From Microvirga mediterraneensis (GTDB lineage Bacteria; Pseudomonadota; Alphaproteobacteria; Rhizobiales; Beijerinckiaceae): a stretch of DNA of 64,000 bases. The position numbers and the translations under genes were made by a program. Every line of letters starts with the position of its first letter. Within the stretch, counting starts at the first letter, position 1. This document shows, piece by piece, positions 45,704-55,013 of the stretch. The notes under the pieces are model-generated. The model did not search any database, was not told the origin of the DNA, and worked only from the letters and a program-made list of their open reading frames with translations. The stretch is from positions 2,099,001 through 2,163,000 of the forward strand of contig NZ_JACDXJ010000001.1 of NCBI RefSeq assembly GCF_013520865.1, read 5' to 3'.

Positions 45704-47980
45704 CTATATCTTTGCCTCGGATCCCTCGTGGTCGAGGACGAGAATGACCGTCGCAAGCGGCGGAATCGTGAGGCTCAGGGAGCATGGACGGCCATGGCTC
45801 GGAACGGCCTCGGCCGTCACGCCGCCGAGGTTGCCCACGTTGCCGCCACCGTACCGACCGGCATCCGTATTGATGGCCTCGCGGTAGAAGCCCGGAACCG
45901 GAACGCCGATGCGATAGGCTTCCCGCACGACCGGCGTGAAGTTCGACACCACGACGGCGATCGAACCCTCGTCGTCGCCGCGCCGCATCCAGGCGATGAC
46001 GCTGTTGTCGCGGTCGTCGGAGACCAGCCACTCGAAGCCCTTCGCCTCGCAATCGCGCTCGTGCAGGGCGGGAATGGAGCGATAGGCGTGGTTGAGGTCC
46101 CTGATCAGCGACTGCACACCCTTGTGGGCGGAGCTGTCGAGGAGATGCCAGTCGAGGCTCACGTCGTGGTTCCATTCCCGCTCCTGCGCGATCTCTCCGC
46201 CCATGAACAGGAGCTTCTTGCCGGGATGGCCCCACATGAAGCCGAAATAGGCACGCAGGTTGGCGAAGCGCTGCCACTGATCGCCGGGCATCTTGCCGAG
46301 GAGCGATCCCTTGCCGTGAACGACCTCGTCATGGCTCAGGGGCAGAATGAAATTCTCGGAAAAGGCGTAGAGCAGCCCGAAGGTGAGATCGTGATGATGG
46401 TATTGGCGGAAGACGGGATCCTTGCTGATGTAGCGCAAGGTGTCGTGCATCCAGCCCATGTTCCATTTGAACCCGAAGCCGAGACCTCCCGTGTAGGTCG
46501 GCTGGGACACGCCCGGCCATGCGGTCGATTCCTCCGCGATGGTGATCGCGCCCGGCGAGGTGGCATAGGCGACCTCGTTCATCTTGCGGATGAAGTCGAT
46601 GGCGCCGAGATTCTCGTTGCCGCCGTAGCGGTTGGGAATCCACTCTCCGGCCTTGCGCGAATAATCGAGGTAGAGCATCGAGGCGACCGCGTCGACGCGC
46701 AATCCGTCGAGGTGATACCGCTCCAGCCAGAAGCGGGCATTCGCCACGAGGAAGCTCATCACCTCCCGGCGCTCGAAATTATAGATGTAGGTGCCCCAAT
46801 CCTGATGGAATCCCAGGCGAGGATCGGCATGCTCGTAGAGATGCGTGCCGTCGAAATAGGACAGCCCGTGCGGGTCGTTCGGGAAATGCGCCGGGACCCA
46901 ATCGAGGATGATGCCGATGCCGGCCGCGTGCGCCGCCTCGACGAAAGCGGCGAAATCCTCCGGCGTTCCGAAGCGGCTCGTCGGCGCATAAAGCGAGATC
47001 GGCTGATAGCCCCATGAGCCGTCGAACGGATATTCCGTGATCGGCAGTAGCTCGATATGCGTGAAGCCGAGATCCTTCACATAAGGAATAAGGCGCACGG
47101 CTAATTCGCGATAAGTCAGATAGCGGTTGCCCTCCTCGGGGACGCGCGCCCATGAGCCGAGATGGCACTCGTAGATCGACATCGGCGCCTTGCGGTGGTT
47201 CTGCGCCGACCGGGAGGTCATCCACTCCGCATCCTGCCAGTCGAAGCCCGGAGCACTTTTGAGGATGGAGGCCGTTTCCGGCGGATGCTCAGCCGCGAAG
47301 GCGATGGGATCGGCCTTCAGGGCGAGCAGATTGCCGTGCAGGCCGATGATCTCGAACTTGTAGCGCTGCTCCGGCGTCACGTCCGGAATGAACAGCTCCC
47401 AGATCCCGCCTTCATGGCGGCGGCGCATCAGGTGGCGACGCCCGTCCCAGGAGTTGAAGTCGCCGACCACGCTCACCCGACGCGCATTGGGCGCCCAGAC
47501 CGTGAACAGGAACCCTTGAATGCCTCCGAGATCCAGAAAATGCGCCCCGAGCTTCGTGTAGACCGCATCGCTCGTCGGATCGCCGATCCGCACCAGATCG
47601 TCGTCGGACAGGAAGGTGCCGAAGCTGTAGGGGTCGTGCCGGATTTCCGTGCTGCCGTGCCGCTCGATCCGCAGCCTGTAATCGGGCCGCTCGGCGGCGC
47701 TGAACGAGGCGACGAGAAGCCCGTCCGGAGGCATCCGCTCCATCGGGGCGAGGACCGTCTGCCCATCGCGGTCGAGAACCGTCACGGCGTCGACATCCGG
47801 CACGATGGCGCGGATCTCCCATCGGCCGGGCGAGACCTCGTGAGGCCCGAGCACGGAGAAGGGATCGCCCGAATTGACGATGTCGGCAACCGATGGCGGT
47901 TCGGCCGGGCGCGGCGATGCGCTCTGCGATCCACGACGGTGCTGATCCATTCGGCTATCCCCCTTCATCCGCTGTTCCAT
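45704..47980 (-). CDS. glgB: 1,4-alpha-glucan branching enzyme
   Basis: A 758-residue GH13 enzyme that makes alpha-1,6 branches. N-terminal module [20 protein letters not shown], a CBM48 domain ([20 protein letters not shown]) and the barrel with [28 protein letters not shown] (nucleophile Asp), [12 protein letters not shown] (acid Glu) and [14 protein letters not shown] place the start at ATG 47980, which has AGGAG just upstream; ATG 47950, with a G-run eight bases before, is an alternative. About 114 bases follow the MalQ-TreY gene, and glgX comes next. Confidence 0.95.
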   Translation of the reverse strand: MEQRMKGDSRMDQHRRGSQSASPRPAEPPSVADIVNSGDPFSVLGPHEVSPGRWEIRAIVPDVDAVTVLDRDGQTVLAPMERMPPDGLLVASFSAAERPDYRLRIERHGSTEIRHDPYSFGTFLSDDDLVRIGDPTSDAVYTKLGAHFLDLGGIQGFLFTVWAPNARRVSVVGDFNSWDGRRHLMRRRHEGGIWELFIPDVTPEQRYKFEIIGLHGNLLALKADPIAFAAEHPPETASILKSAPGFDWQDAEWMTSRSAQNHRKAPMSIYECHLGSWARVPEEGNRYLTYRELAVRLIPYVKDLGFTHIELLPITEYPFDGSWGYQPISLYAPTSRFGTPEDFAAFVEAAHAAGIGIILDWVPAHFPNDPHGLSYFDGTHLYEHADPRLGFHQDWGTYIYNFERREVMSFLVANARFWLERYHLDGLRVDAVASMLYLDYSRKAGEWIPNRYGGNENLGAIDFIRKMNEVAYATSPGAITIAEESTAWPGVSQPTYTGGLGFGFKWNMGWMHDTLRYISKDPVFRQYHHHDLTFGLLYAFSENFILPLSHDEVVHGKGSLLGKMPGDQWQRFANLRAYFGFMWGHPGKKLLFMGGEIAQEREWNHDVSLDWHLLDSSAHKGVQSLIRDLNHAYRSIPALHERDCEAKGFEWLVSDDRDNSVIAWMRRGDDEGSIAVVVSNFTPVVREAYRIGVPVPGFYREAINTDAGRYGGGNVGNLGGVTAEAVPSHGRPCSLSLTIPPLATVILVLDHEGSEAKI

Positions 47981-48094
47981 AGGCGCTCCTGGACCGGCCT
48001 GCCCGGCCGATCCCTCGAGAGATTCCATTATGGAGCAGGTGCTGCCTTGGACCAGAAGCGGCACGGCTCCTAAAGGGTCCTGCGCGAATCTTTG

Positions 48095-51000
48095 TTAATG
48101 CGGGATGCCGTCGCCTCCATGGCGCTTGAGAACGGCAAAGGGCAAAGTGCCCATGAGCGACGCGATCCTCTCCTGATCCGAGCCGATGAGAATATCCTCT
48201 CCCGTGAGCACGTCCTGCCAGCGCCCATGAGGCAGGGAGATGGTCGTGTCTCTCCAGGCTGCCTGAAGGGGGGTATGGCCTTCGCTGTCCGTCAAACCGT
48301 TCCAGAGGCGCGGCACGACGACGGCAAGAGCCTCCTCGCCGTGTTGCCTGAGATAGCCTAGCAGATGAGCCGAAAGCGCGCCCTCGATCGGCAGAGGCCG
48401 ATAATCGCCCTCCGCATAAAGATCCGGGGATGCCGCGCGGTCGTGAAGCAGCCGCATGAGGATATGCTGCTTGATCCGGCCGTCTGACCAGTCTTTCACC
48501 AGGGCCGCAACCGGCTCGTTCGTGTCGAGCGCCGTGATCCGGGCGCTGTAATCCACCGGCCGCCGGTTGTCCGGATCGACAAGGGAGAAGTCCCAGAACT
48601 CGGTGCCCTGGTAGATGTCGGGGACACCCGGAAGAGTCATCTTCAGGACGGTCCGCGAGAGCCCGTTCAACATGCCGAGGCGCGAGAGGCGCCGGGCCAA
48701 AGGCTGCAGGCGATCGAGGATGCGGTTCTTCGGATCGAGCACCGCATGCAGGAGCCTGCCGGCGGCTTGCTCATAAGCCTCGTTGGGGGCGACCCAGCTC
48801 GTATGCCGCTTGGCTTCCCTGAGAGCCTTGATGAGATATCCGTCCATCCGCTCCTGGAACGCAGGGAGCAGCGTGGCGTCGTCGCCTTCCAGAAGCTCCA
48901 TCGGCCATGCGCCGAGGAGCGCCTGAAGCAGGATCGCCTGGTCGTTGGCATCCGGCGACGGCGCGCCGTCGACATCGGACAGGTGAGGAGTAACGACGTC
49001 CCGCCAAAGATCCAGCGCTTGTGCCCATTCTTCCGGCATCTCCGAGAGCGCGAGAAGGCGCGCTCGCGCATCCTCGCCGCGCTTTGTGTCATGCGTCGCG
49101 GTGGCGATCATCGCGTGTGGCCAGGTGCGGGCCCGATCCGCATTCGCCTGGTGGAATGCCTGCGAAGAAAGCCCGAAATGGCCCGGATCGCCGCCGACCT
49201 CGTTGAGCGCGATCAGGCGGCCATAGCGATAGAACAGGGTGTCCTCCAGGCTCTTGGCCATGACCGGGCCCGTCAGCTGCTGGAAGCGCCGCCGGAAGCG
49301 GCGGATATCTGCCGAATCGGCCTTGGCCTTGCCGAGGAGCGCCGCGGCGATGAAATCGTGCACGCTGCGGTCGGGCAGGGTGCTCTCTTGCTGCGCCTTG
49401 TGGATCGTGTCCCCGATCAAACGCACATCCTCCGGCGCCGGCTCACCCTCGCCGAGATAACTGCGATAGACCGGGAAGGCCGCAATGATCTCGACAAGGG
49501 CCTGGCGTAACGAGAAAGCCGTGTAATCCCGCGTGCGCCGGTCGGCATCCGCGACGGCCTTGATGTCGGAGACCAGAACCTCCAGCTCGCTGGCGAAATT
49601 CTTCTCCGTGATCTCGACCTTGGCCTCTCTCAGAAGATCCTCATAGGAACCCTGAAGGCCCGAAGCGTCCCGGTAGATGCGCTCGAAGGTCTCGCCCGCC
49701 TCATCGTTCACGAGAACGCCGTCGATCACGTTGAGCACGTCATAGCCCGACGTTCCCGCAACCGGCCACGGACGCAGCTCCTCGCCGGGCTCCAGGATCT
49801 TCTCGACCGCGACGAAGAAGCCCGGCCCCACCTTCCGCTGAAGGGCGCGGGTATATCCCTCAGGATCGGCGAGCCCGTCGATATGGTCGATCCGCAGGCC
49901 GTGGACGTGGCCCTCCTCGACCAGACGGACGATGAGTTCGTGCGTCTTCTCGAAGATCTCGGGGATCTCGACCCGGATGCCCGCCAGGGTGTTGATGTCG
50001 AAGAAGCGGCGGTAGTTGATGTCGCTCGATGCGACGCGCCAGTACGAGAGGCGGTAGGCCTGGTCCTCCAGGAGGCGGTGCAAGGTGTTGAAGCTCTCCG
50101 GCTGACCGGGAGTGCCGTTGACGATTGCAACCGCGCTGTCGATGGCCTTCCTCATGGCTGGCGAAGCCGCGGCGGCTTGGGCGAGCTCGCGCTTCATGGC
50201 CTCGGCTTTTTCCGGCGAGGATCCGGTTTCCTCCAGCGCCTTCAGCCGTTCGGTCAAGCCGCGCAATTCACCGGCCTTCGTGGGATCTGCAAGGGCGGCA
50301 AGCGCGAGATCGAGCACGACCGGATAGGTCGTCGGGCGGAGCGGGAACCGGTGCTCCCAGTGCCAGACGCTGAGGGAGCCCTCCGTGGGATCGAATTTCA
50401 GCTGGAGTTCGCCCTTCTCCAACACCTCTCCGTAGAGACCGCCAAGCGATGGAACGATCAGCTTGCCGCCGGTGCCGGTCCGCTTCCAGTCGATGTCGAA
50501 GGCATCGGCGACGGGCGAGAGCCGGCCCCATTCCAGCACCGACAGCCACCAGCCGTTATCCTTCCCCCCCACGCCCATATGGTTCGGAACGATGTCGAGG
50601 AGGAGCTTGAGGCCATGCTCCTTCAGCGCGTCCGAGAGGCGGCGGAATCCGTCCTCTCCGCCGAGTTCCGGATTGATCGTGGAATGGTCGACGATGTCAT
50701 AGCCGTGGGTCGATCCGGGTGCTGCCGTCTGGATCGGCGAGGAATAGACATGGCTGATGCCGAGCTTCGCCAGATACGGCACGATCTTGACCGCGTCGTC
50801 GAAGGTGAAGTCCTTGTGGAACTGCAGGCGGTAGGTGGCCCGGGGCGGAGGAGAGGCGAGGGCGTTGCGGCGGGCGCGGACGTCTCGTCCTTCCTCCGCC
50901 AGGGCGACGGCGAGCCTGGGCATCAGGCTGCCCGGCGAGGCGATGGCCTCGATGGTGCTCGACAGGCGTCGGCGCCAGTTGGGATGACCCGCATCCATGC

Positions 51001-52942
51001 CCGGCATGTTGGGCTGGTTCAGCTCGCCCGAGGCGTCTTCGATCTGCAGGGCCGTGAGCACGGATGACGTACGTCCGAGATAGCGCACCGTTTCCTCGAG
51101 CGGCGGCTTCTCCGGCGGATGCGACGGCGGAAGGAGGCCCTGCTCGGCCAGGGCTTCCGTCAGGTGCTCCTTGTCGGCGGCCCTGGCGACGCGCTCGTCG
51201 GCAGCTTTTGCGGGATCGAAGATGCCGAGCGTCTGGCGCAGGTCGATGTCGAGGCCGCGCCACCAGCCGGTGAAGGTCGGCAGGTCGTGGGTGCTGATGA
51301 CAGCCATGGCCGAGCGGGGATAGTCCTCCGGCCGCTTGAACGCGGATCCGTCCCGCTCGAAGGGCAGCACCCGGTAGCTGAGGACGCCGGATTTCATGAT
51401 CGCGTCGGAGAAGCCCTCCGGGGCCGTGCCGAGATCCTCGGCGATCACGAGACATTGTGCGCGGTGGCTCTCCACGCGCAGCACCGCGAGCATCGCGTCG
51501 AACGGATAATCCACATAGGCGCCTTGCGACGCGGGAGCGCCGGACGGGATGAGGAAAAGGCGTTGGAGCTGGAACGCATGGTCGATCCGGATCGCCCCGG
51601 CATGGCGCATATTGGCCGCGACGAGGTCCCGGAACGCCGCTAGTCCCTGCTCATCGAGGGTGAGCGGGTTGAAGGGCGGCAGGCCCCAATCCTGTCCCTG
51701 GGGCCCGAGCGGATCAGGAGGCGCTCCGATGGAAAGCCGCGGGGCATAGCGCTCCGGCGTCGCCCAGATCTCGGAGCCGCCGCCATCGGCCCCGACGGCG
51801 AGGTCCCGGTAGAGGCCGATGGGAAGCCCTGCGACGCGCGCCCGTTCCGCCGCCTGCGCGAGCTGCGTATCGGCAAGCCATTGCAGCCAGACATGGAAGG
51901 TCACGCGTTCCGCGTGGTCCATGCGGAACCGCCTGACGGCGACCGAATGGACCGAACAATACTCCTCGGGCCAATCGCCGCTCCAGAACCGGCCCTGCTC
52001 CCGGAAATGCTCGGCAAGGGCCTCGAAAGCGGCGTGGGCCTCCAGGGCTTCACCGCCGGCCCGCCGGAATGCCTCGAAGATCCTATGGTCGGCCGATTGC
52101 CGGAAATGAATCCAGAGTGCATCGAGAAGCGGGCGCTTGAGAGCCCAGACCTCGGCATAATCGATGAGCTGGGCGTTCCGGAGCCGGGCGAGGCGCGCCT
52201 GTGCGTCCGCTTCATCGAGAAGCCTTTGGGCGCCGCTCTCGGCAAACCCCGCGACCGCCGTCGGGTCGATATAGATCGACTCGAGGAACAGCCGCGAGGA
52301 GGGCGAGTAGGGAGAGATCTTCGAACGATCCGAGGCGAAGAGGGCATGGACCGGGCTGAGGCCCAGGAAGGCTCCGCCGAGCCGGGCGACGCTCTCGGCC
52401 GCCAGCGCCACGTCGGAATAGTCGCCGATGCCGAAGTCGCGCTCCGACCGCAGGGAATAGATCTGTGCGACAGCGCCCCAGAGCCTTGCCTCGTTTTGGA
52501 ACGCGTCCGGCTCCCAGCACCGGGGCGGGGCGGCGATGATGGTCGTCTCCCGGTCTCCAATACGGAGACGGTGATACCCGGTTGGCAGGACGGGAAGGTC
52601 CAGTCTGCTCTCGTTTCTGCCGAGGCGTCCCTCATGGACCGCGCCGTTCTCTTCGATCAGGATCCACGCATGCGGGCCGGGAGCCGCGCGAAATTCGATC
52701 GTCGAGGGCTTGTCCGCATCGACCGTCACGACGGCTGGGACCAGACCGTTCTTCAGGCGCTCCAGCCGGTCGAGGCTCTCGCGGGCGCCGGCCTCGGACG
52801 AGATATCGAGCCCAAGGGCGGTCAGCAGCGCCTGCCGGGTTGCCGGGCTGGTCTCGACGCTGTTCCCGAATGCATCGGTGTAGTCAGACGAAATACCGAC
52901 AAGGGCGGCCATGCGCTCCAACAGAGCGTCCAGCTTGCTCAT
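48095..52942 (-). CDS. malQ-treY: Fused 4-alpha-glucanotransferase and maltooligosyl trehalose synthase
   Basis: A 1615-residue bifunctional enzyme. Residues 1 to about 690 are MalQ (GH77): SPVHALFASDRSKISPYSPS, nucleophile Asp454 in AIRIDHAFQLQR, VIAEDLG and STHDLPTFTGWW. From about 700 a full TreY (GH13) follows: ATYRLQFHKDFTFDDAVKI, DIVPNHMGV, nucleophile Asp1019 in LRIDHIDGLADPEGY, VEKILEPGEELR, TATHDTKRGEDARAR and GVPDIYQGTEFWD. MalQ shuffles glucan chains to lengthen oligosaccharides; TreY turns their reducing end into a trehalosyl unit, which TreZ releases. The start overlaps the treZ stop (ATGA). All key residues of both halves look intact, so the fusion should be active in both steps. 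Confidence 0.95.
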   Translation of the reverse strand: MSKLDALLERMAALVGISSDYTDAFGNSVETSPATRQALLTALGLDISSEAGARESLDRLERLKNGLVPAVVTVDADKPSTIEFRAAPGPHAWILIEENGAVHEGRLGRNESRLDLPVLPTGYHRLRIGDRETTIIAAPPRCWEPDAFQNEARLWGAVAQIYSLRSERDFGIGDYSDVALAAESVARLGGAFLGLSPVHALFASDRSKISPYSPSSRLFLESIYIDPTAVAGFAESGAQRLLDEADAQARLARLRNAQLIDYAEVWALKRPLLDALWIHFRQSADHRIFEAFRRAGGEALEAHAAFEALAEHFREQGRFWSGDWPEEYCSVHSVAVRRFRMDHAERVTFHVWLQWLADTQLAQAAERARVAGLPIGLYRDLAVGADGGGSEIWATPERYAPRLSIGAPPDPLGPQGQDWGLPPFNPLTLDEQGLAAFRDLVAANMRHAGAIRIDHAFQLQRLFLIPSGAPASQGAYVDYPFDAMLAVLRVESHRAQCLVIAEDLGTAPEGFSDAIMKSGVLSYRVLPFERDGSAFKRPEDYPRSAMAVISTHDLPTFTGWWRGLDIDLRQTLGIFDPAKAADERVARAADKEHLTEALAEQGLLPPSHPPEKPPLEETVRYLGRTSSVLTALQIEDASGELNQPNMPGMDAGHPNWRRRLSSTIEAIASPGSLMPRLAVALAEEGRDVRARRNALASPPPRATYRLQFHKDFTFDDAVKIVPYLAKLGISHVYSSPIQTAAPGSTHGYDIVDHSTINPELGGEDGFRRLSDALKEHGLKLLLDIVPNHMGVGGKDNGWWLSVLEWGRLSPVADAFDIDWKRTGTGGKLIVPSLGGLYGEVLEKGELQLKFDPTEGSLSVWHWEHRFPLRPTTYPVVLDLALAALADPTKAGELRGLTERLKALEETGSSPEKAEAMKRELAQAAAASPAMRKAIDSAVAIVNGTPGQPESFNTLHRLLEDQAYRLSYWRVASSDINYRRFFDINTLAGIRVEIPEIFEKTHELIVRLVEEGHVHGLRIDHIDGLADPEGYTRALQRKVGPGFFVAVEKILEPGEELRPWPVAGTSGYDVLNVIDGVLVNDEAGETFERIYRDASGLQGSYEDLLREAKVEITEKNFASELEVLVSDIKAVADADRRTRDYTAFSLRQALVEIIAAFPVYRSYLGEGEPAPEDVRLIGDTIHKAQQESTLPDRSVHDFIAAALLGKAKADSADIRRFRRRFQQLTGPVMAKSLEDTLFYRYGRLIALNEVGGDPGHFGLSSQAFHQANADRARTWPHAMIATATHDTKRGEDARARLLALSEMPEEWAQALDLWRDVVTPHLSDVDGAPSPDANDQAILLQALLGAWPMELLEGDDATLLPAFQERMDGYLIKALREAKRHTSWVAPNEAYEQAAGRLLHAVLDPKNRILDRLQPLARRLSRLGMLNGLSRTVLKMTLPGVPDIYQGTEFWDFSLVDPDNRRPVDYSARITALDTNEPVAALVKDWSDGRIKQHILMRLLHDRAASPDLYAEGDYRPLPIEGALSAHLLGYLRQHGEEALAVVVPRLWNGLTDSEGHTPLQAAWRDTTISLPHGRWQDVLTGEDILIGSDQERIASLMGTLPFAVLKRHGGDGIPH

Positions 52943-54759
52943 GCCGATTGTCCTTTCAAGATGATGCCCGACCAGGGCGTGAGTTGGAGATGTGTTCTGC
53001 TCACGTCGATGCCGGGGCTCGCCCAGAGCGCGCGGACACTGTCCTCGACGGGGATGGTCATGGGAGCGCTGCCGAAATTCGCAAAAAGGCGCAGCGTGTT
53101 CTCGGCGAAACGCCAGGTCACGTCGAGCGTGTTCTCCGGCGAAACCTTATAGTGGGAGCCGCGATAATCGCGCTTGAGCAGCGGGACGATCTCCGTTCGC
53201 CTGATATCGAGGAGATGACGGGTCCGTGACAGAACCTCGCGATGCGGGGAACGCTCCGCTTCCGACCAGTCGATCCGGGAATTGTCGAAAGTTGATCGAT
53301 CCGTCGGGTCGGGGATCCTTTGCGACATTTCCGGATCCGTGAAGGCCTTGAAGCGCTTGAACTCGCCGCGTCGCCCGTCGCGGACTGCCTTGGCGAGATC
53401 CGGCTCGCTCTCGAAATCGACGAAGAACTGGAACGGACTCGACGCCGCCCATTCCTCGCCCATGAACAGCAGCGGGATCTGCGGCGAGAGCAGGAAGATG
53501 GCTTGTGCGAGTTCGAGGCGCTCCGACGGAATCAGATGGGCTAGCCGCTCGCCGAAGGCGCGGTTGCCGATCTGGTCGTGGTTCTGGAGGAAGGCCACGA
53601 AGGCGCTCGGCGGCAGATGCCCCGATGGCTCGCCGCGCATGAACCCGCCCTTGTGCGGTGACGGATCGCCCTGATAGGCGAAGCCTTCCGCCAGGGAGCG
53701 GCCGAGGTGCTGGAGCGGCTTGTTCGCGTAATCCTCGTAATAGCCCTCGTTCTCCCCGGTCAGGAGCGCGTGCCAGGCATTGTGAATGTCGTCCGCCCAT
53801 TGCGCCGTGTGAAGCTTCGGCCGTCGTGCCTCGTCGCGATTGAGCCAGCGCGCCTGGTTGGCCTCGTTCTCAAGCACCAGGTGAACGTGGCGGTCGGGGA
53901 TCGCCTGCCTGATGCGGTCCGCCAGCTCCCCGACAAAATGTGTTTCTCCATCGTCGACGATGGCATGGACCGCGTCGAAGCGCAGACCGTCGAAATGGAA
54001 CTCCTCCAGCCAGTAGAGCGCATTATGGAAGAAGAAATCGCGCACGGTGCGACTGCCTTCGTCATCCACATTGATCCCCGCGCCCCAGGGCGTTGGGTGT
54101 CGTTCGGTGAAGAAGGTCTTGGCGTAGGCGTGGAGATAGTTTCCGGACGGCCCGAAATGATTGTAGACCACATCGAGGAACATCATGAGCCCAAGCTCGT
54201 GCGCGCGCTCCACGAGGCGCTTGAGATCCTCCGGGCTTCCATAGGCCGCGTCCGGCGCATAGGGCAGCACACCGTCATAGCCCCAGTTGCGGCGCCCTGG
54301 GAAGTCGCCGATCGGCATGAGTTCGATCGCCGTGACGCCGAGGTCTCTCAATTGTTCAAGCTTGCCCATCAGCCCCGCATAGGTGCCCTCCGGCGTCGCC
54401 GTTCCCACATGGATCTCGTAGAGGACAGTCTCCTCCCAGGGACGGCCCGTCCAGGAGGTGTCCGACCAATCGTAGGATTGCGGATCGATCACGAGGCTGC
54501 GCCCGTGGACATCGTCGGGTTGGAAGCGGGATGCCGGATCGGGCACGACGAGGTTGCCGTCGATCCTGTAGCCGTAGCGACTTCCGACCCGCGCTTGTCT
54601 GGAGACATGGCGATGCCATCCGTCGGCGTCGGCCTTCAGCGGATGTTCCGTGTCGTCGAGTAAAAGGCTCACCTCGCGTGCTGTCGGCGCCCACAAGGCA
54701 AAGCGAATGCCATCGGAGGTTATCTCTGCCCCAAAGGGCATGGAGTGAACGCGCCGCAT
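52939..54759 (-). CDS. treZ: Malto-oligosyltrehalose trehalohydrolase
   Basis: A 606-residue GH13 enzyme that releases trehalose from maltooligosyl trehalose. CBM48-like N-terminus (GIRFALWAPTAREVSLLL), then DVVYNHFGPSGNYLH, DGLRFDAVHAIVDD (nucleophile Asp), LVLENEANQARWL (acid Glu) and FLQNHDQIGNRAFGERL. It is the first gene of the leftward block and is translationally coupled to the MalQ-TreY fusion, so both trehalose-forming steps are made together. GGGGA lies five bases before the ATG. Confidence 0.95.
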   Translation of the reverse strand: MRRVHSMPFGAEITSDGIRFALWAPTAREVSLLLDDTEHPLKADADGWHRHVSRQARVGSRYGYRIDGNLVVPDPASRFQPDDVHGRSLVIDPQSYDWSDTSWTGRPWEETVLYEIHVGTATPEGTYAGLMGKLEQLRDLGVTAIELMPIGDFPGRRNWGYDGVLPYAPDAAYGSPEDLKRLVERAHELGLMMFLDVVYNHFGPSGNYLHAYAKTFFTERHPTPWGAGINVDDEGSRTVRDFFFHNALYWLEEFHFDGLRFDAVHAIVDDGETHFVGELADRIRQAIPDRHVHLVLENEANQARWLNRDEARRPKLHTAQWADDIHNAWHALLTGENEGYYEDYANKPLQHLGRSLAEGFAYQGDPSPHKGGFMRGEPSGHLPPSAFVAFLQNHDQIGNRAFGERLAHLIPSERLELAQAIFLLSPQIPLLFMGEEWAASSPFQFFVDFESEPDLAKAVRDGRRGEFKRFKAFTDPEMSQRIPDPTDRSTFDNSRIDWSEAERSPHREVLSRTRHLLDIRRTEIVPLLKRDYRGSHYKVSPENTLDVTWRFAENTLRLFANFGSAPMTIPVEDSVRALWASPGIDVSRTHLQLTPWSGIILKGQSA

Positions 54760-54900
54760 CGGATCCCCGTAAACTCTTTATGGAAAGCACTTGCGAACGA
54801 GCATCTTAAGGCAATGTTCCAGGCGATATCAAAAAAACAGCCAAGCTCGGATTTCATGCAACGCTTCCGTCCGTTCAAGCTCGGCTGTTCTCGCGGTTCG

Positions 54901-54957
54901 GGGTACCCGAAAATTTTCCGAAATTTCTGCGGAACCCAATCCGGGGTCAGTGAGTTT
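54901..54957. promoter_or_regulatory. Tandem palindromes and stress-type promoter-like sequence between treZ and glgA copy 2
   Basis: Three palindromes stand in a row: GGGTACCC (54901-54908), GAAAATTTTC (54909-54918) and GAAATTTC (54920-54927), an AT-rich island in GC-rich DNA. Right after it GGAAC (54931-54935) and TTT 19 bases later are in the range of EcfG/RpoE2 general-stress promoters (GGAAC-N18/19-TT). The order would place the start about 50 bases before the second glgA. Suggestive only. Confidence 0.35.
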
Positions 54958-55013
54958 ATCAGCGCGACTGCCTATGGCGCGGGGGTCGCTGGGGATTGCG
55001 CCGCTGAGCGAAC

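Noticed and set aside
43307..47017. A 1236-codon open frame antisense to glgX and glgB
   Set aside because: It spans two genes with clear GH13 active sites on the opposite strand and shows no domain of its own.
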